Position numbers and translations under genes: made by a program. A stretch of 19,032 bases of DNA from Flammula alnicola (taxonomy: Eukaryota > Basidiomycota > Agaricomycetes > Agaricales > Strophariaceae): positions 1-19,032 of the forward strand of contig JADNRV010000659.1 of the NCBI GenBank assembly GCA_015499995.1, read 5' to 3'. The notes below the pieces were generated by a model. That model did not search any database. It saw only the letters and a program-made list of their open reading frames with translations, and was not told the origin of the DNA. Positions 1-8,806 of this stretch are shown piece by piece. The stretch's first letter is position 1; each line of letters opens with the position of its first letter.

Positions 1-2
1 GG

Positions 3-173
3 CCGATCGATGGTATGACATCCGCAAGTGGCCTTCCAATCGGCGAACGAAAGAGCAGCGTCTTTTCGCACTCCCAGTTTTTGGAGACATACGCAGAATT
101 AGAGAAAACTCGACTTCGCAATGGCGAGAACCCAATGCTGGATTTCTACAAGAATGTTAAATTCTTGTTTTGA
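3..173 (+). CDS. 3' end of an unidentified protein gene (partial)
   Basis: Frame 3 is open from the first bases to a TGA at 171-173, giving a 56-residue C-terminal fragment that ends in LDFYKNVKFLF. Its middle is hydrophilic and its composition looks like real protein (FLETYAELEKTRLRNGENP). The gene would converge with the methyltransferase gene that ends at 213, leaving 39 bp between the stop codons. I do not recognise the family. A second frame (from base 2) is also open to about 169, but its peptide is Arg- and Trp-rich and less protein-like. Everything upstream is outside the window, so neither exon structure nor function can be given. Confidence 0.45.
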   Translation, partial: PIDGMTSASGLPIGERKSSVFSHSQFLETYAELEKTRLRNGENPMLDFYKNVKFLF

Positions 174-212
174 CACTACTTGGCGCGTCATCCCACCTTC
201 GAGCAACACACA

Positions 213-1286
213 CTAGATTTCAGCATGTTTACGCAAAATGTATAAGTAATAATGAAAGGCTTCTCCTAACTGCTTGATCTCTAATGTTGTTCCTTGTCTC
301 TGCAAATAGCGGCGTCGGAAGTGGGGTTGACCAAAGGTCAGGTATATGAAAATGCCACCTTTGCGAAGTACTCTGCATTATTCAGGGTCAGGTCGAGATA
401 AGAAATAAATAAATTAACATTCTCTTACCTCAGGGTCTCGTCTACCTCCTGCGTGCAATCGTCGATGACTTGCTGGGGAGGATCCTGTGATAATATATTC
501 ATAAAGCCAACAATATCATCTCATGGTCTAGGACCGGCTTACCCATACGTCCCCTTTCACTGTCATCATGGCGTCCATTGTACCTGGAAAAGAAAAGATT
601 AAAGACATATCTAGCCCGATAAATTCGGCGAACCTTTGTCAATTGCTACATCAAACGTTTCATCCTCGAACACGAGAGAACGAACGTCCATTTCGTGCCC
701 TGTCTAGTCACTAAGAAAAGGGTGTTGTAGGGGCTTATGCAAACTTACACTCCATTTCCGGTCGCAACAGACTGTGTCGCTTCTTCATTTGATCAATGAG
801 GATTTTAGAGTACTGGATATAGAAATGAGTAAACCTTTGGGAAAGGGATACAAGAGTCAGAGTCTTACATCAGTATTCACGATGTTGCGATAACCATCTC
901 CCCACATCTTCGTTGAAACTCTTCCGGTTAGCAATAACTCCCCAGCATTTATTTATAACATTGAGCTCACATCTTCCGACAATCTTGAATTGCCACAACC
1001 AAGCATCAAAATTTTGAAGACTTGTTCGGGATGAAAACATGGAGGAGTTCCGCGAGATCGGCGTATGACTTGAACCAATCGAAAGATTCGCCTTCGCCTT
1101 CCCTTCATTTTACATCTTTTCAATATATCTCTACGAGGAGTACACCAGCACAAACTGACTCTGAATATCGTTGATCCCTGCAGATGTCTAATAAGAACAA
1201 AATCCATTGGGGATAGCACTTCAGCAGACGAACCAATATTCTTTCGTGCCATATTGTTCATTTTTGGCGGGCAATACACTCGACAT
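213..1286 (-). CDS. METTL13/EEF1AKMT4-type SAM-dependent methyltransferase (one apparent frameshift)
   Basis: Nine exons on the minus strand: 1286-1234, 1177-1160, 1102-971, 907-869, 812-749, 699-634, 583-543, 484-429, 372-213, all with GT-AG introns. The product is about 209 residues, normal for single-domain members. Visible motifs are the N-terminal YGTKEYWDQRYSE, the SAM-binding motif I (LGCGNSRLSED, near residues 58-68), VAIDKGTMDAMM, and the C-terminal LTFGQPHFRRRYL and LGEAFHYYLYILRK. In animals this family methylates lysines of elongation factor eEF1A; the fungal substrate is not shown by the sequence. The frame breaks once: between SFDWFKSYADL and ILMLGCGNS one base is missing at the A4T4 run 1008-1015. 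Exon 2 is only 18 nt. The gene shares a short divergent promoter with RPF1. Family assignment is firm; eEF1A as target is inference. Confidence 0.88.
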
Positions 1287-1492
1287 TATGTGTATTTCGA
1301 AGAGTTGGAACTTGGATGTCCGAGTAGACAAAAAGCGATCAAGCGTTGGACGTTGATCAGTCCTTACGAGTTTCGAGATAAGATAACAAATATTTGTTAG
1401 GCCTAAATGGCTAAGGCAAACACCGTGATCATTCAAGTTCATTGGCCTCTTTGCGGCCTCTCCTCAAAGCTAGACTTCCAAAAACATACACC
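1287..1492. promoter_or_regulatory. Divergent promoter between the methyltransferase gene and RPF1
   Basis: The 206 bp between the two start codons must hold both core promoters and both 5' leaders. An inverted CCAAT box (ATTGG, 1441-1445) lies about 48 bp before the RPF1 ATG. I see no clear TATA box. The pairing puts a probable translation-factor methyltransferase and a ribosome-assembly factor under one shared control region. Confidence 0.5.
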
Positions 1493-2856
1493 ATGCCTCC
1501 AAGTCGCTTCGAGCCTTCTTCGATCAAGAATAAAATCAAGAGGGAAGAAATCTCTCAAAATCTAAAAGGCCAAGAACCAGCAGAAACTGCAGAAAAGATT
1601 AGCACAGGCCAAGCTCGAAGCTAATGATCCTGCTGCAAAGAAGGTGAACAAATTACAAACTGTTCGTTGCAATATATTAAACTTGGTGGCGAAAACGTTT
1701 GGCAGAAAATGTCCCTCGAACTCTTATAATATGCGAGAGTTTGATCCGTCCATCTTAACCGCCGATCCCTCGACCTCAAACCTTTCTGGAGAGTCTTCTC
1801 AAGAATCGAAATTGAATGACCTGGAGGCGGACCTCGACAACGACCCATTCGCGTCTTATTTTACCTCGGTTGACGACCCACCGTTCCACCAAAGATTTGA
1901 TTACCACAGGCCCTAAAGCCTCAAATCTACTTATGATTTTTGCGACGAACTGGTGGGCGTGTTCCCTGGAGCGGAATTCATACGGAGAAAGAAAGGGAAG
2001 GGGTTTGAACTAGGTCGGATAGCAGGATGGCTGCTGACCGAGGATACAAGCACCTCTGCGTTGTGAACGAGGACATGAAGAAGCCAAGCAAGTCGCCTCT
2101 CAGTTGACAGCGTTCCATGACTAAATTGTGAATTTCTAGATGCCATCACTCTAGTTCACCTCCGAATGGCCCTTCTGCGTACTTCAAACTGACCTCTGTC
2201 GAGCTCACAAAGCAAATATTCGTGCGCATATTGATTTAAGTTGTCATCTCAGAATCCTCACTCTTGAGCAGGGTCATGCACGAGCAACACCTCACTTCCC
2301 TGAGCTTGTCCTCAACAATTTTGTGACACGTCTTGGCCATGCTGTCGGCCGGATGTTTCAAACCACTTTCCCCAGCTGCCAGAGTTCCAAGGTCGCCAAG
2401 TTGTGACTCTACACAACCAGAGAGATTTCCTTTTTTCAGACGGCATCGGTTAGTTATCGATGGTCTATTCCTCTTCCCTTCCATTAATACTCTATTTATT
2501 TTTAGGTATGCTTTCCGGTCAGCAGAAAAAGTCGCTTTGCAAGAAATTGGGCCCCGATTTACTCTCAAACTACGGTGGCTGAAAAAGGGCATTCCTGCGG
2601 TGTACAGCTATGGCGAGGAACCTAAACCTCTAACGTTCGATGCTCTGCCCTCAACGACAGATAGCGAGAAAATCCCATAGCAGGACCGTCCGATGACTCG
2701 TCGACGCCATTGCCCAAGAAAACGCTGCCACCCAAGCAGGATGAATTTATTTGGGCCTGGAAGGTTGGCGCTTTTTCGAACGTCATAATCACTATTGACA
2801 TGGAGACTCTTTCGCAGCCGGAACTAGAGACAACCAGGAAGACCTTTTTCCTATGA
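1493..2856 (+). CDS. RPF1: Ribosome production factor 1 (Brix domain), frame broken by many single-base losses
   Basis: RPF1 is a nucleolar Brix-domain protein needed for 60S subunit assembly. Exons: 1493-1643, about 1693-2087, 2140-2221, 2272-2448, 2506-2763, 2818-2856. Family segments read in order across the three frames: a basic N-terminus ([10 protein letters not shown]), [102 protein letters not shown], and the end TTRKTFFL with TGA at 2854-2856. Staying in frame needs one extra base at each of these runs: A 1557-1560, A 1564-1567, T 1724-1725, C 1881-1882, T 1896-1898, A 1923-1925, G 2029-2030, C 2162-2163, C 2370-2373, T 2431-2436, C 2674-2676. Intron 2 is GC-AG (GCAAGT at 2088); intron 1 (donor 1644) has no AG where the exon should begin. 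Identity is firm. Whether this is a pseudogene or a poor local consensus is open. Confidence 0.85.
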
Positions 2857-3278
2857 GTTTTTTCGCTGTTGTTACTCAATTCATACATTCTATACACGCC
2901 TGAGAACCTCCACCAAGCTCGAAATTCTGAAGGGTCCCTTTGAGATAAGTCCTGCAATAGAGGTCAACCTCATACAAGAAATGCTCTAGATGCTACATAG
3001 ATGGAGGGATAGGATGTTTCCACTCTTCGACATATAGGTCCTCGTGAATTTAGTTAACTCTCCAATGCATGCAACAAGGGATCAAGACTCTAGCTAGATA
3101 GATTTCAACTGTCCAAGCGTTCTCCAATATCTTTTCAATTTCACGCAATTTGATCCAAAATTTAAGTAATTACCCCCCAGCGATGTTGCAAAAGTATCCA
3201 GATCCCACCGAAAATCTCGCATCTCGACTGGGTAACACATCCAATGTGTATCCTGAATTTCGAGAGGATATATACAGC
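2857..3278. other. Convergent 3' intergenic region
   Basis: These 422 bp lie between the RPF1 stop and the carnitine acetyltransferase stop, the genes pointing at each other. The region should hold both 3' UTRs and polyadenylation signals. I see no coding region, repeat or RNA gene in it. Confidence 0.6.
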
Positions 3279-5661
3279 TCACAGTTTCGCATGGGAGTGC
3301 GCCTTGTGGCTCGAGATCTCTTTGTGGAGATTGTAGATGTCATCGGCTGCTTTGGCTATTTCCTTAACGAACTGTGCATTGGGCATCTCTTTGCGAGATG
3401 TGACGGTATATTGAAGACGGTCTAATATCACGGATTAGTTTCCATCTTCGTGGAAAGTCGTTGGAATGGTACTTACCGTCGTATCCAGTCATGTAGGCCA
3501 CTCCAAAGCCATCTGAAACAACCTGAAGAGGGACAAAATGAGAATTATAGAATGCCAAGGAGGTTTCGGGTGTCACTCATACCTCGCCCCAGCCATACAC
3601 AGGGAAGTGCTTAGAGAAAATGGCAGACGTGCTGAGCACCCAGTTGGATGACCTCGTGAAGACAGGGTCGCTGTATAATTCAGGAACCTCCTCGCCATCC
3701 TTCAAGACCCTTTTGAGACCTGATACCAAATCACTTATTGAAACATAATCCAATGGGTATCGTGAAAACAGAGCTTACCGAACATATGGCGATCAACGCC
3801 TTGACCTTGACCTCCTGCCTTCGCTAGACTGACGTGCTTCTTTGTAGCGTGATCGAAGAGTTTCTTGCGGGTCGCAGAGGTCGCTTGAGGGTCATCCATA
3901 CTTTCCACCCATGCATCCGCCTCGCTGGTGACGACACGAATTGCCTCGGTACGTCCTTTGTAGAATTTACGAGTCGACGCAGCCTCGTATGTGCCTCCAG
4001 TCCTCTTGTTCGATCCAATGAGTCTTTTATAGGCAAGCTGAATGATCATCTGGGCCCATGAGTCGGGCGACACGGAGAATGCTTTGATGGCGGCCTTGCC
4101 GTAGGGAGTTAATGTGAAGTTAAGTTCTTGGCTTTCCGCAAGCTCTGTAGCAGCTTTGTCGGCGTTGCTGATGGCCTGGGTGGTTGCCGGTGTTATTTCC
4201 CAGTCCAAAGAGATGGGTGTCACGGGGGCCTCTGCGGCAACAGCACCATGGTCGAAGGCAGGGTCGTAAAGTATATCGAGAACTTCATCGCACATACGCG
4301 CCGTAGGTGTACCATCCATAACGGAATGTTCTCCCATGATGCCAGCATATGCATTGTCGAATACGATGAACTGAATGGGTTTATCTACCCATCGATTTCT
4401 TAAACCAACGGGAATTCCATTCACGATATCACCGTGCCAGAGAGCGCGGCTGTGGGGGATAAAGCCTTCCGGACGCGACGAATCAAGGGCAACGACGAAG
4501 GCAGAAGAGTGAATTGCCTCCAAAATCTTCGAGTTATGTGGCTTCGAAGCTAGTTCCGCATAATCCTGTATATTGTTTCAGTAAGCTGTTTACAACCGAC
4601 TCAGAAATCACAGACAAACCTTTGCCCAGACATCCCGATTTGAAGCTGCTAGGACACCAACGCCAGGGTATTCTTGTAGGGTATTGTCATAGATATGTTG
4701 AATTTGCCTGCCATGATCAGTTCGAAGCAAAGTCCCCAACGTAGAATGACCCACTTTTCAATTTCCTGGGTGCTTAAAATCCTGCCGTTGTGGGTAACGT
4801 CAACCTTCCAAACGCGGTTCTTCCTTATGACAATGATATGTCCCGAATCGCCTAAATCGCCTGCCTTAGCATAAGACACGCTCCAGTCTAACCCCTCGCC
4901 CGGAACTCGACAGCAATCGAACATCCATCTGTCATGAAATTGGACATAAATCAAATACTTGGAAAGAGTGTAGAAGCGCTTTACCGATAGGTATCCATAC
5001 ATATAGGTCCTTCCTTGGTGGATTCGGGTTTGACGAGACCCTGCTTGAGTTTCTGCCTAAAAATCATAGCAGCCCTGGTAATCCCAGCGGCTCGAGCAGC
5101 AGGTGACTGAGGCAGGTGAGATGGTTGGTTATCGAAACCATCTACTCCATCGTTGGAAAACGCGAAGAACACGAGTAAGATACAAATACTCACAGTAATA
5201 GGAAACATTGACGACAACCTAGATGATGTTGAGACATGGCTATACAGACCAAGTATACATGGACCACATACAGAGTCGCGATAACCCAGATATCCCGCAT
5301 CATCCCACCATTCCTCTAACCAATGTGGTCGTTCGCTGGCCCTCTGCAATAAACGCTCTTGAAGTTCCGGTCCTTTGCTGGCTGCCAAGTTGTCGATCTT
5401 CTTTATGACGGAGTTATATTCAGAGTCGGACCACGCAATGGGCTTCAGAGACTCTTTCAAGCGAACCAAGGTATCCTCGAGCTTTGGTACCGGGAGTTTT
5501 GGAAGGTTCTGTTGGGCGCCGAACGTCAAAGTGCCAGGCAAGGGTTCCGGTGCAGAGGCCTTCCAATGAGTTAGTCGGCGTCTAATGAAGTTGGATGACA
5601 TTTGTCGATGGCTGTTCTGAGAAATTGTGAAGAACGAGCGCTGCGACTTGCCCACCAGCAT
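3279..5661 (-). CDS. CAT2: Carnitine O-acetyltransferase, mitochondrial/peroxisomal
   Basis: Transfers acetyl groups between CoA and carnitine so that acetyl units can cross organelle membranes. Nine exons: 5661-5272, 5218-5194, 5141-4985, 4928-4755, 4707-4620, 4565-3779, 3719-3583, 3522-3477, 3421-3279; the sum is 1,947 nt, 648 residues, intact. Hallmarks: LPKLPVPKLEDTL near residue 55; FYGFD-like YYYGFDNQPSHLPQ; the catalytic His358 in GEHSVMDGTPTARM; the S570-T571-S572 carnitine/CoA-site motif; and FGVAYMTGYD. The first 40 residues are rich in Arg, Ser and Thr with few acidic residues, as in a mitochondrial presequence. The last three residues are Ala-Lys-Leu, a peroxisomal PTS1 variant. 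Yeast Cat2 is dual-targeted in this way. An in-frame Met at residue 21 (MSSNFIRRR) could be an alternative start, but the peptide after it is still basic. Confidence 0.96.
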
Positions 5662-7115
5662 TGTTCAAGCTGGTTTGTCTTGTCCCGAGCCCGCTTTCAT
5701 GGATTTTCGGCTGGCACATGATTTTCGCACTCAAGCCCCCTGCTCATTATAATTCCGGATTCGGGTCTCCGGTGTCGTTGTATGGCTTGTACTTAGACCC
5801 GACACAGACACGAAAGGTTCCAATTGCAAGCAAAGCCAAGCAAAAGGAGATGTGGGGTTTGTGTGGGGTTGGGACGATATCGGGGTCGCTAGTACGGTAC
5901 ATACGTATATGTATGCACTGCGTCGATTTGATGATTCCTTGCTCTTCTTTTAGCCAGAAGCCATTCTCAGTAGTAATCTTGCTCTTGGAGTAACTTGCAA
6001 ATACCACCTTGACTATCTTTCACCCGCCCATCATCTTTATATTCAAATCGACTGTCATGTGCCATGCATAAGGTCTGTTTTCACTGCGTTTCGGGCCAAA
6101 TATACTTTGCTCTCAGATCTCAACGTTATCTCAACCGTCATCTCGTCAAATCCCCAATTGCAATTAGTGAGTCTGTCCATCTGGTTTGTTGCGAGCGAAG
6201 CGAGCATTCTTTCTCTAGGGGTGGAACCGTCGAACAAACAAAGCCAAACCTGGTTGCAAGAATGAGCTCGTTTTCAGCCCATGTTGCGTGCGTCATATCT
6301 CAATTGTTATTGCCCCTCGTCCTTTGAGCTTATGGGATTGGATAGTTTTTCATGTATTGTATACATATGTTCAAAAAAGTTGGGGGATTCCGGTCTTTCT
6401 CTCGTATTCAGAGGCCTACAGAAAGGCCTTATTTGCATGTGTCGGGCGATTCGGATGGCGAAGCGAGCTCCCCCGCAGACTTGCGGATACGTAATGACAC
6501 ATCGCTCAGAATACCTTCTATAGTGGCGAATATACGTACAGTATTAGACGGGTAGTCTGTACACCAAAAAATGTTGGCCAATTTTTCATTACCCAGATGT
6601 CCATTAATTTCGAATCTTTTTACATAATAATATAGTTATACATGTCTAATTTTCGTATGCCAAATCTAATGTTGAGAGGTGAAGTGGTTCTTGCTGAAAT
6701 CGCGACGCAAGCTGAAAATTGGTTTTTGGGCCATTTCTAATTACTTTGTACACCGGCATTTTAATACATGCCGATCACATGTTGTTAACGTCATGTGTAA
6801 TGCCATCACATCTCGGCATCTCCCTTTTCCCCTCTTCCAAAGGTTTTTCGCCAATTGCTCATCGAGCTCTTATCCGATTTACAATCTCCTTTGTGCATAG
6901 TGTGTATTTAGGATGGTTCCATTGTATTCTGCAAAAAAAATCCATATTTCTTTCGTCATCACTATTCAGGAGGTAAAATACATTTTCTGGGAAATTGTCC
7001 AATTTGGGTATTCTAGGCACCGAAAATGCCCAACCCACTTTCTACCCATCTTTTCGTCAGTTTACCATACCTATAGGATGTTATCATATGTAGAAAGCTC
7101 ATTATTATTTTAGGG
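5662..7115. other. Gene-poor region upstream of the carnitine acetyltransferase gene
   Basis: About 1.45 kb without a gene I can support. The first few hundred bases should be the carnitine acetyltransferase promoter and 5' leader. Open frames here are short (mostly under 110 codons), overlap on both strands, and give peptides that resemble no family I know. The sequence from about 6540 to 7110 is AT-rich. The 11-mer GCGAAGCGAGC occurs near 6195 and again near 6460. I see no tRNA, terminal inverted repeats or long direct repeats. Confidence 0.5.
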
Positions 7116-7908
7116 ATGCACACTGGGTCTGAAAAACCCAACTGTACAAAGGACCCATCGTGTATAAAGTACCCGTCTAATACTGTAATCCGTTCTGCCA
7201 AGTCTGCGATTATCATTGGACGTCGAACGACTTGGCTGCATATAACATCGATGATCGCAGTCCGCCGCCAATCCGCGGCCCCCCTTCTTCGGATATACGC
7301 CCAACACAATACCTGCGCAATCGATCCAGCTTTCCTGACCTCTACTGTCCCTCCCAACGAAAATCTATCCGATGGCACCTATCGACTCCTTCAATACCTA
7401 GATCTTGCCACTCAGGCCAACTCCGGCCAGCAATCGACGATTTTGCCGAAGAGCTGCTTCGCTTGCTCGGTTTTGAAGAGCGAGGAACTCTCCAGCGATC
7501 ACGCTATTCCATTCCTTTCATGATATGCGGTGATGATAAGCGTTCAGCACAGACAGACTTATACTTGGTACAAGGCACCACGACGATTCTCCTTGTTATC
7601 CAAGAAGACAAAACAGAACACGGCTCGCGATCGCATTGGCTTAGATCCGCTTGATTCCTTGACAATTCCTGCCATCACTCACTCTTCCCGTTTTCTACAA
7701 AATACCCGTCACTCAGCAGCTCAGCGGTGCTATTGCTACGGCTCAGTACCCTGTCTCGAAAACAGAAGTGGTTAAGTGTGTAGTTGCGCCGCACTCCCGT
7801 CGTCTGAGCGAAGGGATGGCAGTTCCTGAGTTTAGGCGAGAGGTTTCGCAACATTATGAGGCTTTCAGAAGAATGTCGAAGGAATGCTGGGAACATTTCC
7901 TTGTCTAA
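7116..7908 (+). pseudogene. Decayed copy of a repetitive basidiomycete gene family (possible PD-(D/E)XK-like fold)
   Basis: Pieces of one protein lie in order but in different frames. VPPNENLSDGTYRLLQYLDL is in the frame of 7116. IDDFAEELLRLLGFEERG, CGDDKRSAQTDLYLVQG and VIQEDKT are in the frame of 7232. LDPLDSLTIPAITH is back in the first frame. FYKIPVTQQLSGAIATAQYP, KTEVVKCVVAPHSRRLSEGM and ECWEHFLV are in the third frame, ending at TAA 7906-7908. Frame changes fall near 7435, 7610-7640 and 7690, and the stretch usually found after QEDKT seems deleted. I recall this family as multicopy and often broken in Agaricomycetes, with no established function. The Asp of QTDLYL followed by Glu-Asp-Lys could be the D...ExK core of a PD-(D/E)XK nuclease-like fold; that is inference. 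The 5' limit is uncertain. Confidence 0.7.
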
Positions 7909-8806
7909 TTTCGCGGTGGTGACTTTTATAAGTCCTGTCTTTCGAAGTTTCACACCGCAACGAGCTTTCATAGGGCCGGGCCAGGTCTTGAGATTACGAC
8001 AATCACACGACGTACCAGGTGCATTTCTTATGCGTCGGTAGTTCGTAAGTTCCCTCGAGATTGTCTCTACAGAGTCTACAGTAGAGCATTATAAGCCTAC
8101 TTTGAGTCTCGTGAGTCGAGGGTCTGTGGGACTCGGACATCAGAGCATGACTGGTTGAGGATGGCGACGACGCCGACGAGGACCTTGAAGTTGTGTGGAA
8201 GGAGCAGGAGGATCTAAAAAATTTGAGCTCAGAGACTGCAGGGATATACCTGGATGGGATAGCGAGGAAAAGCCACCATGAAGGACTGACCGACGAAGTA
8301 TAGGTAAGTTATCATGTGCCATTCCATTGCTGGAAATGTGGCAGAGGGCCTAGGGAGGATACAGATGGATTGGTCAGTTAGAAACGCTATTCCGACAAAT
8401 TATATCTCATCAATACTATCCTTGGACTTGGGATATAGAGCCCACCCCATGATATATCTGGTGTGGTATGCGTGAGGATTGGCGTGGATAGGTGTGGATA
8501 GGTCAGGTTTCCCGCGTATACTGCAAAGTATATTTTGAGCGAAACAAAGGGGAGCAGCCCAGAGCAGCGCATCATCATGGTGATTTTCGGCCGTAGCCCC
8601 TGCCACTCCAAGCTGCAAGTCTCCTGACCTTCGACTCTTTCAGTTTTTACAATGTACCCTGCAAGAGAGTAACCAAATGATGTGACTGATAGCAAACTAT
8701 AATCTGTTTCTTCGATAGTCAGGCTAAAGTATGATACTTTCTACTTTCAGAGGGAATGGCTGGTTGTTACTATGTACTACTTCTGCTTATGGGGACTAGG
8801 CGATGA
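7909..8806. other. Intergenic region downstream of the large GTPase-vWA gene
   Basis: About 900 bp between the decayed gene and the stop codon of the large minus-strand gene. It should contain that gene's 3' UTR. Short frames exist (for example an acidic plus-strand stretch about 8147-8302 ending in HHEGLTDEV), but none has a start, splice context or family I recognise. It may include old transposon debris, but I cannot show that. Confidence 0.45.
8484..8503. repeat. Two-copy 10-bp tandem repeat
   Basis: The unit GTGGATAGGT occurs twice without a gap (8484-8493 and 8494-8503), with a related stretch (GTGAGGATTGG) just before it. It lies in non-coding DNA and is probably a chance or slippage repeat. 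Confidence 0.6.

Noticed and set aside
1644..1916. A 90-codon plus-strand open frame as a separate small gene
   Set aside because: It is read-through of RPF1 intron 1 plus part of RPF1 exon 2; its middle matches RPF1 ([15 protein letters not shown]).
5661..5993. A 110-codon plus-strand open frame starting beside the carnitine acetyltransferase ATG
   Set aside because: It overlaps that gene's probable promoter, has no family likeness, and is matched by an equally open minus-strand frame.
8387..8695. A 102-codon minus-strand open frame
   Set aside because: It lies past the end of the giant gene, shows no family likeness or splice context, and crosses the small tandem repeat.
5662..8806. tRNA genes or a complete transposon in the gene-poor middle
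   Set aside because: No B-box-like GGTTCGANTCC with a cloverleaf context, and no terminal inverted repeats or transposase motifs, could be found by eye.
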